NCBI GenBank assembly: GCA_002049455.2
Contig: KV918834.1
Location: 1-64,000 of the forward strand
Source: Porphyra umbilicalis
Taxonomy: Eukaryota; Rhodophyta; Bangiophyceae; Bangiales; Bangiaceae
Length of the DNA stretch: 64,000 nucleotides
Reading direction: 5' to 3'
Below, in pieces: positions 29,051 through 39,687 of this stretch (position 1 is the first letter of the stretch; each line of letters starts with the position of its first letter). The position numbers and the translations under genes were made by a program. Below the pieces are notes generated by a model. The model ran no database searches, had not been told where the DNA came from, and saw nothing but the letters and a program-made list of their open reading frames with translations.

Positions 29051-29737
29051 ATGGGCGTAGCGGACACGCTTGCCCGCGCGACGTTCCGGGGCATCGACTC
29101 GGTGCGCCCCGCCAACCCGTTTGCCAAGCAGACTGCCGCCAAGCCGCACGCCCTCGTACCGTCCGTCCACGACCAAGCCTTGTCGATCACCGTGGGGCGG
29201 TGTAGCCGCGAGGTGGGGTACCGTCGTTCTCACGTCGGCTTCATGGACGACGCCCCCGGGGACTCGCCGTTGGTGCCGACCTTCGCCTACATCTTGACGT
29301 CTCCCCCGTTCATCGGGGCGTCCGACAAGGAAGACACCACGACGGTCCAGTCGACGACCGCCCTCAACCACCACCGGGGCGGGCTCACAGGCCACCTCGT
29401 AGCCCGTCATCGAGCGGAGCACCTAAGTTGTGCCACCGCGACGCCCTCGCGCTTGAACCTGTCGACTCCCGCGTGGTGCAACGGGCTGGAGGTCCCATAC
29501 GGCAGCATGGCGGAAATGCCGTGGGTCCCCGCGGACACGACGGACGACCTCCACGCGGGGCGGCATAACCCGTGGGCCATCCTTTGTATCGAGTGGGCCC
29601 GCCTCGAGGCGCCGCTGAACAAGGAACGGATGAAACACGACGGGAGAGAGGGGACCACCCCACGGGGTTGTAGTAGCTCAGAGTGTAGAAGGTGTCGTTG
29701 CGTCGACGGTGCCGGTCGGCGCGTCAGCGACCAGTAA
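29051..29737 (+). CDS. Gypsy-C antisense ORF, unknown function
   Basis: A 228-codon frame opposite to gag and pol, between the chromodomain end of pol and the 3' LTR, in the same relative place as the 801-codon frame of Gypsy-1. Its composition is protein-like (VADTLARATFRGIDSVRPAN, VHDQALSITVGRCSREVGY, VPTFAYILTSPPFIGASDKE, PWAILCIEWARLEAPLNKE). I recognise no family and see no clear sequence similarity to the Gypsy-1 antisense protein by eye. The competing minus-strand frame (28991-29422) is Arg/Gly-rich and less convincing. Confidence 0.5.
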   Translation: MGVADTLARATFRGIDSVRPANPFAKQTAAKPHALVPSVHDQALSITVGRCSREVGYRRSHVGFMDDAPGDSPLVPTFAYILTSPPFIGASDKEDTTTVQSTTALNHHRGGLTGHLVARHRAEHLSCATATPSRLNLSTPAWCNGLEVPYGSMAEMPWVPADTTDDLHAGRHNPWAILCIEWARLEAPLNKERMKHDGREGTTPRGCSSSECRRCRCVDGAGRRVSDQ

Positions 29738-30051
29738 ACCCCGCGTAGGTCATTTGCATACCCCTCGCGAGAGCGCCCCTTGTACCCCGAACCGAATCCC
29801 GATCCCACCTTGCGATCCGCCTCCTGACAGATCCGCACGGGCCAGCCGGCCCGATCCGCCCCCTCAGAACACGACCACGATGCCCGATCAATTTGGCCCG
29901 ACGGCACGGCCACGGGGAGGGCCACGATCCCGCCGCGCGACAGTGATGGTCACCACCACGGCCACGTGGCTCCGACCGGGACACGTGTGGTAAACGAAAA
30001 TCCGCCACGATTCGAAACTTGAAAACCCACGTGTCCCGCATGGAAATCGAC

Positions 30052-32042
30052 TTAGGCGAGGAAGTCGACGACCGACCCGGCTTCTTCGACTCGTAGGCCC
30101 ACCCGCCGCATGTACTGGTGCACCTTACGTAGGTCGAACCGACTGACCAACTCGAGGGTGTCCTCGTCGGGGTGGTACCCCCACCAACGGGTACACAGGC
30201 GTAGCGTGCCATCGTCAGCGACTTCGTGGCCCACGAAGGCCTCCCAGACGAACTCTTTGCCCGTGTGTTGATGCCCCTCGGGGACCACGATGTCTTGGGG
30301 CACCCCGAGGTTCTGCAGGAGCGTCTGCGGATCCCCCGGCGGGCCCAGAGCCGCCGTCACATGGTCGCTGCTTACCGTCTCAGGGTACCCGCCGATGTCC
30401 AGCGAGAACGTGCCCTCCCCGCGGGACAATACCTTGTACGGTCCGGCCGCTCGGGTCCAGAGCTTATACTTGGTCCGCGCGTGGCCATCGACGAACACCC
30501 AGTCCCCTGCGTGGACGTCCTTGTTGACTGGTCGTGCGCGGGCGTCGTAGTTCCTCTTGTACCGCCGCTGTGCCAGCGTGAGGGACTTCCGCACCTTGTG
30601 GATCAGGTTCCGCAGCCGCGCTCGGATGCCCTCGCGGACGGCTCGTGGGCTGCCGTCCGTCTCCTCGGGTGCCGGGGAGCCGACAAGGCGTTCCACGGAG
30701 AGACTCCGTACCCGCTCGGGGGTGACGAATTCGAGGAACGCCACCCCGGTGCTCTGCTGCGGTCGGCTGTTGTAGGCCAACGTCAGCATCGACACCAACT
30801 CGTCCCATCGGTCTTGGTGGTCCTCGACGTACGTCCGCAACTGGCCCACGATGGTCCAGTTGTAACGTTCCACTTGGCCGTTCGTCTGCGGGTGGTACGT
30901 CGTGGAGTACCGGTTGGAGATCCCAAGGAGCGAGCAAACCCCTTGGAAGAACGTGGAGCGGAACTGGGGGCCATTGTCCGACAATACGGTCGCCGGGGGT
31001 CCGTACGCCGCCACCCAGTGGTCCAAGAAGGCTGCCGCGATGGTTTCCGCGTAGATCCGCTGAAGGGGGATGGCCCGCGTCATCTTGGAGGAGCGGTCCA
31101 CTATGACCAACAGATGTTCGTTCCCCGCCTCTGTCCGCGGAAGGGGGCCAAGCAGGTCCATACACAGATCCGTCAGCGGTTCCGTCGGGGGGAAGGTCTT
31201 GAGGTAGTTTGTCTTGCGTCGCTTGCCGACGCGGTTCCGCGCGCACTGCGTGCAGTTGGCCACGAAGGCGTAGACGTCCACCACCATTGATTCCCAATAA
31301 AACCACCGTCGCATCGACGTGTACATCTTGTTCGCCCCCGGGTGCCCGGCTTGTGGAGGGTAGTGCTCCCGCATCATCACCCCGTAGCGCATGTGGGTCG
31401 GCACGTAGACTTGCGTGGCCCCGTCCAACGGCGCCGTGCTCACCAACAGGCCGTTTGAGTCCTCGCGGGACCGCGACTTGTCGTTGTTGTCCATCGACGC
31501 GCGGACCTCCTTGCACCGTCCGTCCTCCGCCTGCCCCTCGAGGAGCTCGGCGAGCGTCAGGGGGCGTACGAGTCCCCCCTTGGTCTCCGGCGGTAACTGC
31601 CACGCGGCCGACGAGTTGGGCAACGCCAGACAAGGTACCGCGTCGGGTATCGCCCCCTCGTCCCCCGCGGGTGTTGAGATGCGTGACATCGTGTCCGCCG
31701 CGTGGTGTGACGCCCCGGGGCGCGTCTGTACCACGTAGTCGAACTCCGCCAGTCGCAACCGCCACCGCGCCAGCCTCCCGTGAGCCCCGTCCATATGTAG
31801 CATCCACTTGAGCGCCGCGTGGTCCGTGCGCACCGTGAAGCGGGTACCCTTGACGTAGGGGCGGAGAAGGAGGGACGCCCACACAACTGCGAGGCACTCC
31901 CGCTCCGTCGTACTGTAGTTCCGCTCCGCCGCGTTGAGGGAGCGGCTCCAATAGCCAACGGGCCGCGTGGATTTGTCGGGTTGTTCTTGTGTAAGCACCG
32001 CGCCGACCTGCCCCGCACTCGCGTCCGTGTCCAAAGTGTAGG
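30052..32042 (-). CDS. pol: Gypsy-C pol, 3' part (RNase H to chromodomain)
   Basis: The frame starts in RNase H (DTDASAGQVGAVLTQEQPD) and proceeds through the HHCC finger (GHPGANKMYTSMRRWFYWES, CTQCARNRVGKR), the DDE core (DLLGPLPRTEAGNEHLLVIV, then HPQTNGQVERYN) and a C-terminal chromodomain (WEAFVGHEVADD ... RWWGYHPDEDTLELVSRFDL). The upstream part of the same gene lies beyond the Gypsy-A copy 2 insertion. Unlike Gypsy-1 and Gypsy-A copy 2, I see no Dam-like domain after the chromodomain. Confidence 0.9.
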
Positions 32043-32435
32043 TGTGGTATTAATAACGTTAGTTCAATTACCAGTGTACTGAGACCGACCGTAGCCAAGC
32101 AATAAAGCGAGTTCTATCGCCGTCGCGGCGAGGAAGAAGACCTTTTGTTGAAGGGCATCCGATGGGGAGCCGGGTGGTGCCCACGACGGCGACCCCGGAC
32201 CCACGGTGGTTTCATACAAACAACGGCACTGGTCGATCGACCATCCGATCAAGCGATCGTAATGAGTGCCGGCAGACAGATAAGACAGGCAAGCGAACAA
32301 GCAATAAAAAATAAACAATGCGGAAGTAACCCCCCAAAGGGCGTGCCACAAGCCGAGTCACACACATCCGTGGATTCGGCCAGTCAAGGGGGCTACCCGT
32401 GGCTAATTGCCAATTGGTAGCAGAGATATGCTACA
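32043..32435 (-). repeat. Gypsy-A copy 2 3' LTR
   Basis: TGTGGTATTAATAACG to GATATGCTACA, 393 bp, nearly identical to 41565-41957. Confidence 0.93.
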
Positions 32436-33179
32436 TACCTCCAACGCGAGATTCGAACCGTCCCGGTGAGATCCGAGGATGGTGAAACCCGATTGGGCGA
32501 TCGCGGCCCCTTACGGGCCCGCGCCGGCGCAACCGCCCAGGCGGTGGGAGCCGTGGGGGGCGCGCCGCGCAGTCCCGATTGGGGGGAGGTGGCGGTTCGC
32601 CGTCGTCGGTCGCGACCGTCCCGCCACACACGCGTGGGCGTGGTTGGCGGGCAGCTGACGCTGCGGATCCGACCGGCGCTTGCGCGTACACACGCCCTCG
32701 CAGGGGAGTCGGCGTCGGCGTCGGCGTGGTGGCCAGACGGCCGGTTGACAGGCGACCAGCGTCGGGGTTAAGACCCGTTGGTGCGCGGGTGCGTCGTGCA
32801 ACACGCGTTGGGACAACCGTCGTCGGCGCCGAGTGGCGCCTCCTTCGTCGGGGGTTTGACTACCCCGAGGACACGGCGAAAGCCGGGACGCGGGTCCGTG
32901 GTGCCGAGCGTGGGTGTGGGGTTCACACCTCCAGGCCGGTTAGCACCGAGTCGGGCGCGCGGGGTAGCACCAGCTGGTTGTCGTCGTGACGGCACGCGCC
33001 GCCCTCGTCGGGGTATTGACTTCCCTGACGACACGGCGAAAGCCGGGGTGCGGGTCCGCGTTGTTATCGGCACGGGGCCATCCCGTGTCTTCGTGCTCGC
33101 GCACAGGTCGCTGCCTAATGGCAAGGTTGAGTAGGGGTGCGCCGCCGCAAGGTGGCACACCGCGAGGTGGTGGGCCCGG

Positions 33180-34440
33180 TGAGTGTGGGTTTGCGCTGGG
33201 TGGGGGGGGGCGGCGCGCACGGCGGCAAGCGCGGCAAGCCCGGCGGCGACGGCGGCAAGGGCGGCAAGCCCGGCGGCGACGGCGGCAAGGGCGGCAAGGG
33301 CGGCAAGGAGCAAGGAAGGCAAGGTCGGCAAGGGCGGCAAGGTCGAAACCGCGGGCGGCGCGCCCGGTGGCCAAGCGCGGCGGCGGCAAGGGTGGCACGC
33401 CCGGCTGTGCGGGCGGCGCGCCCGTTGGCCAAGCGCGGCGTCGGCACGTGTGGTTCGCCTGGCGGCGTGGGTGTCGAGGGGCGGCAACGCGGGCAAGGGC
33501 GGCAACGGCCGGCGGCGCGGGCGGTTTGCCTGGCGGCGCGGGTAATGTCTGCCTTGCGGCGCGGTCGACAACAGCCGGTGGCGCGGGTAGTTCGCCTTGC
33601 GGCGCGGGAAAGGGCGGCCACGGCCGGCGACGCGGGCGATTCGCCTTGCGTCGCGGGCGTCGAGGGCCGGCTGCGCGGGCAAGGGCGGCATCGGCCAGCG
33701 ACGCGGGCGGTTCGCCTGGCGGCACGGGCGATTCGCCTTGCGGCGCGGCCAACGGTGGCGACGGCCGGCGACGCGGGCGATTCGCCTTGCGGCGCGAGCG
33801 TCGAGGGCCGGCAGCGCGGGCAAGGGCGGCATCGGCCAGCGACGCGGGCGGTTCGCCTGGCGGCACGGGCGATTCGCCTTGCGGCGCAGGCAAGGGCGGT
33901 TGGCCTGCGACGCGGGCGGCTCGCCTGGCGGCGCGGTTGACGACAGCCGTTGGCGCTGGCGATTCGCCTTACGGCGCGGGCGGTTCGCCTTGCGGCGCAG
34001 GGCAAGGGTGGCAACGGCCGGCGACGCGGGCGATTCGCCTTGCGGCGCAGGCAAGGGCGGTTGGCCTGCGACGCGGGCGGCTCGCCTGGCGGCGCGGTTG
34101 ACGACAGCGGTTGGCGCTGGCGATTCGCCTTACGGCGCGCGCGGTTCGCCTTGCGGCGCAGGGCAAGGGTGGCAACGGCCGGCGACGCGGGCGATTCGCC
34201 TTGCGGCGCAGGCAAGGGCGGTTGGCCTGCGACGCGGGCGGCTCGCCTGGCGGCGCGGTTGACGACAGCCGTTGGCGCTGGCGATTCGCCTTACGGCGCG
34301 GGCGGTTCGTCCTGCGGCGCGGGCAAGGGTGGCAATGGCCGGCGACGCGGGCGATTCGCCTTGCGGCGCGGGCGTCGAGAGCCGGCAACGCGGGCAAGGG
34401 CGGCAACTGCCGGCGGCGCGGCGCACGTGGCTCACGCCGT
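33180..34440. repeat. GC-rich tandem array with 161-bp units in Gypsy-A copy 2
   Basis: Three near-identical units start at about 33950, 34111 and 34272, a spacing of 161 bp, and share GGCGATTCGCCTTACGGCGC and GGCCTGCGACGCGGGCGGC. Leftwards to about 33180 the same short modules (GGCGATTCGCCTTGCGGCGC, GGCAAGGGCGGC) recur in looser order. As 161 is not a multiple of three, the Arg/Gly-rich frames crossing the array are not credible proteins. The array lies between integrase and the 3' LTR. Confidence 0.88.
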
Positions 34441-34642
34441 TGCGGGTGACGGACCCGATGTCGTTTGGTCCACCGACCCGGAGCTGCATGTTCGCCTCAG
34501 CCTCGCGGCTCGTTCTGCGCGCACGTTGGCCCGACCGAGGTGGTCGATGGGATCCCGGTCATTGCTGACCAGAGTCCGTACGACATTTGCGTCCGTAACG
34601 GCGCTCGCGCGCACACTCGGCGTATCACTTCGCAGCTTCCCG

Positions 34643-36787
34643 TCAGTCATCATAGCGATGAAGGAAGTGGCATGCCAGCATGGCCCATGGTGTGGGATTC
34701 GCATCCCTTGAGTCTGCTGATAAAAGCACTTCGTACTCGAAACATGCACGTATGGCAGTAGCGTGCCAACTGGTGTTGGTCCATTGTGGTATTACCACGG
34801 TTGCTTCCTCTGTGGTTGTTACCAAGCGTCGAAGGACTGAGTCCAAGTGTTGCACCGGAGGTACCAGAAACCCGTTGGGGAGCACTGGTACAGGGGGATC
34901 GCTCCCGATCAGTGTCGCCTGCGCGGACTTCGGCCACACATATGTGTACGGACCGTAAACACGGTTCAGCCGAGGGAAATGCCGCAAGGCAAGTTGGGGA
35001 TCATACGCAAATTTGCGCGTCATGGACGGCAGAGTGGACTTGAGCCACGCCACAGGAATAACTTCCTTGATTGCAACGTCGGTACTTGACTCTGTCCAAG
35101 AGACATCGGCATGGATAACTCCGTCACCGGTAACATGGACATGTTGGATAGTGGGTATCCACGTGGAGTCCATGACGATGTTGGCCACGGTTGTGAGCCC
35201 GGCCTGTCGGCGACTTCGTCGCGTAGGCGTTTGCCACTCGTACCCCGGTACATGCTTCTTCTTCTGTCGAAGGAAACGCACCACCAGGTTGCAGGGGAGG
35301 TTCTCCAGGGGTTCCCAGGTGTCGTCTTTCGACCCATAGTCGAACCAGCGCACCTTAGCGCTATAGCTGTCACCCGTCTGGCGTAAGCCTAGGAGTTTGT
35401 CGATCACATACTCATCGGCAGTTGCCGGGGTTGACTTGCGTTGGTCTAGACCATCTAGCAAGGGGTGTGGAACCTTGTCCGTCGTCGTTGGACGAGGAGC
35501 GGGGGTGACATGGTCACTGCTGACGCGTTTCTCCTCGCCGTCAATGTCAATGACAAACGTGGAGGCGTCCGCGTCCGCGTCGACGACCACGAAGGGTCCA
35601 ATCGCTTTGCTTTGCAGCTTGTTTTGCCGATCGTGGTTGGTCGTGTATACGTAGTCGCCGATCTTGACGTCCGCATTGCGGGTTGCGACCCGATGGTCGA
35701 AGTTACGTTTGTAACGTTGTTGCGTCTCACGCAAGGCCTCGACCACGATGGGGATCTGCTTGCGCAGGCGGGCCATGAACTCGCGCTTGCGAGCTAGGGG
35801 TGACCCATCCTTGAGCGTTCCCTTATTGGTAAGCGGAGTGCCCGGGGGCAAGTTGCGAACCGTGAGGTTGGGGATCCGCCTTGGGATAACAAGCTCAAAG
35901 GGGGCGATGCCCGTCGACCGATGTGGTTGGCTATTATACGCCATGGTGATTACCGGGAGTAGCTCATCCCATCGTGATGGATCGTCGGCGACGTAGTGTC
36001 GCAGCTGCGTAGCCATGGTACGGTTGTACCGTTCAACTTGCCCATTGGTTTGGGGATGATACGCCGTGGTGCGAACCGTTTCAATGCCAAGCATTTTCAT
36101 CACAGCGATGAAGAAGTTCGACATGAACTGGGGCCCTTGGTCCGATAGGATCCGGTCCGGTGGCCCATAGGCTGACACCCACGCGTCGATGATGGCTGAC
36201 GCCACTGACATAGCCGTGATTCGCCGCAAGGCGACGCACTTGGCGAGCTTGGCGAAGCGGTCGGTGATAACCAAGATGAAGCGGTTGCCCTTCTTGGAGG
36301 CCGGGATGGGCCCAAAGATGTCGACGGATAGCTCCGTGAGAGGCTCGGTAGCCTGGAACAGGGTCAAGGGCGTGGTGTGTCGCCGCAAGGCGAGGCGGTT
36401 TTGCGCACACGTTGTGCATTTGGTGATGGTCGAATGAATATCCGTCACCATTGAAGGCCAGTAGTATGCCTTGCGCATGGTGTAATACATCCGGTTCGTA
36501 CCAGGATGGGCGGCCACCGTTTCGTGGTGCTCGAGGGTCAACACGCGTTCGCGTAGAGACTTTGGAATAACCAATTGTTTGCCGTAAGGCGCACGGCGGT
36601 ACAGAGCGTGATGCTCATCGCGGAAGAAGGCCTTGGCCGTTCCGCGCTCCACGCGAGTGGACATCTCGACGCAGAAGTCGTCTGTTTGTTGTGCTTCGAC
36701 AACATCGTCGAACTCCACCGGTTCCGGTGTGTCGGTACCAGGTCCTGTCATAAGTATCATTTTCAGCTTCGGGTACGGTATATACAA
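34643..36787 (-). CDS. pol: Gypsy-A copy 2 integrase, chromodomain and Dam-like tail
   Basis: A 714-codon frame. HHCC finger (AHPGTNRMYYTMRKAYYWPS, CTTCAQNRLALRRH), DDE core (DIFGPIPASKKGNRFILV; HPQTNGQVERYN), a GPY/F-type region (IGDYVYTTNHDRQNKLQSKA), then a chromodomain (YSAKVRWFDYGSKDDTWEPL, LPCNLVVRFLRQKKK). The last about 150 residues (RKFAYDPQLALRHFPRLNRV, FLVPPVQHLDSVLRRL, EATVVIPQWTNTSWHATAI) follow the pattern of the Dam-like tail of Gypsy-1, though more weakly. The frame opens at the edge of the 515-bp insert. Confidence 0.88.
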   Translation of the reverse strand: MYIPYPKLKMILMTGPGTDTPEPVEFDDVVEAQQTDDFCVEMSTRVERGTAKAFFRDEHHALYRRAPYGKQLVIPKSLRERVLTLEHHETVAAHPGTNRMYYTMRKAYYWPSMVTDIHSTITKCTTCAQNRLALRRHTTPLTLFQATEPLTELSVDIFGPIPASKKGNRFILVITDRFAKLAKCVALRRITAMSVASAIIDAWVSAYGPPDRILSDQGPQFMSNFFIAVMKMLGIETVRTTAYHPQTNGQVERYNRTMATQLRHYVADDPSRWDELLPVITMAYNSQPHRSTGIAPFELVIPRRIPNLTVRNLPPGTPLTNKGTLKDGSPLARKREFMARLRKQIPIVVEALRETQQRYKRNFDHRVATRNADVKIGDYVYTTNHDRQNKLQSKAIGPFVVVDADADASTFVIDIDGEEKRVSSDHVTPAPRPTTTDKVPHPLLDGLDQRKSTPATADEYVIDKLLGLRQTGDSYSAKVRWFDYGSKDDTWEPLENLPCNLVVRFLRQKKKHVPGYEWQTPTRRSRRQAGLTTVANIVMDSTWIPTIQHVHVTGDGVIHADVSWTESSTDVAIKEVIPVAWLKSTLPSMTRKFAYDPQLALRHFPRLNRVYGPYTYVWPKSAQATLIGSDPPVPVLPNGFLVPPVQHLDSVLRRLVTTTEEATVVIPQWTNTSWHATAIRACFEYEVLLSADSRDANPTPWAMLACHFLHRYDD

Positions 36788-37304
36788 ATCCTTGAATTCG
36801 AGTACGAGTGCTGGCCACGTCTATCTTCACGTGTATCAATACGAAATATACCTTGACAACACGGGTAGGAATCAATTCCGAAATTGATTGACTTGGAACA
36901 GCTGCCGACCTTTAGCAGCGCCAAGCGCCTATTTTTCCGGAGCATGTCGGATCCGTTCCGTCACGTGAGTCATCCTGTTTGCGGCGTCTTCAACAGCTCG
37001 CGTGAGAATTCTAACGGGCGCCCTTTGGCGAGCACACCACGGTTCGGAGAATCCACCCCAACTAGAACCGTTGTAATATTCAAATCAAGTCCAAAGATCA
37101 ACTGGTACTTAACGGAGGTGAAACGACATAATTGTATTCGAATGGCGCGCTCTTCTGGCTTTACTTCCGCTGTCGGTCGGAATTAATAGATACCCACGGC
37201 TACCTACTCAATTGTTCATTTAGGTGTGGGTGCCAGCCGCCTTGCTGTCTACGGGTACGGGAGTTCAGACACTTACACCTGTAAAAACACCTACTCACAA
37301 TATA
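36780..37304. mobile_element. 515-bp unclassified insert in Gypsy-A copy 2
   Basis: The RNase H frame ends at 37300 and the integrase frame resumes at about 36787. Between them, 36785-37299 is AT-richer, shows no homology to the element and is bordered by ATATA on both sides (36780-36784, 37300-37304). One end reads TGTGAGTAGG and the other GGATTTG on the minus strand. It has no terminal inverted repeat, no poly-A tail and no clear TG...CA ends, so neither a MITE, SINE nor typical solo LTR is proven. Confidence 0.6.
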
Positions 37305-38772
37305 TGTATGGTAGGGCCTGGTCGGTACCCGTGTACCTCCCCGTTCTTAAGCCGTTGGCCGTCTCGGCCAACGCCAGACAAGGTATATCATCATGGATAT
37401 CCTCTGGCGGAGCCACCGTAGAGGCGCGCGACAGGAAGTCGGGCAAGTGGTGCGATGCACCTGGTTTATAAACCATATCGAATGTGTTTTCGGAGAGGCG
37501 AAGTCGCCATCGCATCAAGCGTCCGCTTGAGTCGGTCGTGCTGTAGATCCAGCTAAGTGCTTGGTGATCCGTTTGGATGAGGAAGCTTTGTCCGTCGAGG
37601 AAGTGCCTCAACTTGAGGACAGCCCACACATCGCCGAGGCATTCTCGCTCCGTGGTGGAGTAGTCTTGCTCTGCAGCAGTGAGTCCTCGGCTCCAATACC
37701 CGACAGGGTGAAGCAGTTCGCCCGGCTCCTCTTGGAGGAGGGTACAACCAACTGGGTCGGCGCATGCGTCCACGTCAACGACGAGTTTCCGATTGGCCTT
37801 CGGCAAGGCAAGTACCGGTGGGCACAACAGTGCGTTGCGAAGGTCCTCGAAGGCGGCGATAGCCACATCCGTCGGTGGTGGTAAATCCGGTGGGATCTCG
37901 GCCCTAGTCAGGGCGTTCAGGGGCTTTGCTCGTTTGGCAAAGTCTTTGACAAACCGTCGATAGACGTTGCACATTCCCAAGAAGCTTTTCAGCTGGGTCT
38001 TTGTGGTTGGGAACTTGGCATGCTTCAGAGCATCCACATTCTTGTTGTGCACGTGCAGTTGCCCGGGGCGGACAATGTGTCCTAGGTACTCGACTTCATC
38101 GGAGAACCACGTACACTTTTCCAAGTTAAGGGTGACCCCGGCTTCACGGAGACGGTGAAGAACCGTGTCAACGTCTTTGACGTGTTGTTCCGCGTTTGCG
38201 GAGAAGATGATGACATCGTCTAAGTAGACGAGGCATATCTGCCACTTCAAACCCGAGAGGATAATATCCAACGCGCGCTGGAAGGTAGCGGGCGCGTTCG
38301 TCAAGCCGAAAGGCATGGATAACCAGTGGTATATACCACAGTGCGTCGTGAACGCCGTCTTCTCTTGGTCGTCCTTGCGTAAGGGTACTTGCCAGTACCC
38401 CGCGGTGCAGTCGAGAGACGTGAACACCTGGGCATCTCCCAAGGAGTCGAGGCAGTCCTCCATCCGAGGCAAGGGATAAGCATCCTTCTTGGTGATGTTG
38501 TTTAACCGACGATAGTCGACACAGAATCGGGCTTTGCCGTTCTTCTTTGGTACAATTACCACGGGGCTTGCCCAAGCACTGTGGCTAGGGGCAATGACGT
38601 TGAGCTTCAACATCTTGTTGATTTGATCAGCGATGATCTGCCGTTTGAACGGCCCGGTTCGGTAGGGTTGGGCCCGTATGGGCAGAGCGTCGGGAGGAGT
38701 GACGATGGCGTGCTCCGTAGCACGGATGACGCCAAGGGTTCCATCCCACATAGACGAATGCGTCTTCAGCAT
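37291..38772 (-). CDS. pol: Gypsy-A copy 2 reverse transcriptase and RNase H
   Basis: A 493-codon frame with RFCVDYRRLNNITKKDAYPL, the LVYLDDVIIFS box, and RNase H (LVVDVDACADPVGCTLLQEE; TDHQALSWIYSTTDSSGRL). It follows protease-containing frames (38807-39682; LDTGAGVNIVRTSVLP and ILGTEFIEQNIEGILPRLRK). The order is typical of Ty3/Gypsy. The frame ends at the 515-bp insert. Confidence 0.9.
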   Translation of the reverse strand: MLKTHSSMWDGTLGVIRATEHAIVTPPDALPIRAQPYRTGPFKRQIIADQINKMLKLNVIAPSHSAWASPVVIVPKKNGKARFCVDYRRLNNITKKDAYPLPRMEDCLDSLGDAQVFTSLDCTAGYWQVPLRKDDQEKTAFTTHCGIYHWLSMPFGLTNAPATFQRALDIILSGLKWQICLVYLDDVIIFSANAEQHVKDVDTVLHRLREAGVTLNLEKCTWFSDEVEYLGHIVRPGQLHVHNKNVDALKHAKFPTTKTQLKSFLGMCNVYRRFVKDFAKRAKPLNALTRAEIPPDLPPPTDVAIAAFEDLRNALLCPPVLALPKANRKLVVDVDACADPVGCTLLQEEPGELLHPVGYWSRGLTAAEQDYSTTERECLGDVWAVLKLRHFLDGQSFLIQTDHQALSWIYSTTDSSGRLMRWRLRLSENTFDMVYKPGASHHLPDFLSRASTVAPPEDIHDDIPCLALAETANGLRTGRYTGTDQALPYIYCE

Positions 38773-39687
38773 GTCTCGAATCTGCTTGTGCAGGTACTCG
38801 GGTGCCTCACTGAGGAGAGGTCCTCGAGTGGGTCACGACTCGCGTCGCCGATGAGTTATCGGTTCCACCCTTTGGGGTGTTGTCATCCAAGACGGCGGAG
38901 AGCATCGGCCCTTGGTAGGGTTCTGCAAACCCCAAGGTAGAGTTCTTGCGAACAATGTCTTGGTCCTTGCCGAAGTTGCATAACTTGACCAGGAATGGTT
39001 CGTCCGGTTTGACGATGGCGATGCCGCGGGCGACTGCCATGGACTTGTGTCGGCACAACCGAATGTTCGGTGTGATGGTAACCATACCAGGCGTGTCGCA
39101 CGTGGCCATGATCCACTCCTCCTTGTGTCCGTTGACACGCACCTGTTTGCAGGCTCGAACCCGAGCGGGTTTATCTTGCCAGTGGCGGTCCCACGCGCTG
39201 TCGTTAAGACAAGCTAAGATCGGCGTTGGCCGAGGTTGCTCTTCCGTGCATCGCACGTGCTCTTGCCAGACGATCTTGCGCAAGCGCGGCAGAATGCCCT
39301 CGATGTTTTGTTCAATGAACTCGGTGCCAAGAATGCACGGGACTGACAAGTTGTCGGCAACGAGGAATCGGTCAAATAGACGCACACCTCCGGTGTCTAC
39401 ATACAGATGTATGGCATACTTCGTCACAAGACGATTGTTGTTTGCATCTCGGATGCGCGGAAGCGTAGTCAACTCTTCGGCGTAAGCCATCTAGTTCGAA
39501 GGGAGAACACTAGTTCGCACTATGTTCACCCCAGCGCCCGTGTCTAAGACAGGGCGGCAACTTCGCATTACGCGCAGGCATGGGCCTAACGTGGCTGCGA
39601 TCTCATAGTGCCGAAGGGCACGACGTAAGAGTCTTGTCACCGTACGCTTTCGCGTTTCGCCGGGCAACCCCAAGTCGGGCACCCGGC

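Noticed and set aside
32043-32435. Solo LTR
   Set aside because: Flanks did not match each other, but GTAGG on its left equals the flank right of 41957, so it is one end of a full element.
33137-34711. Arg/Gly-rich open frames in both directions
   Set aside because: They cross a tandem array whose 161-bp period is not a multiple of three, so they are by-products of the repeat.
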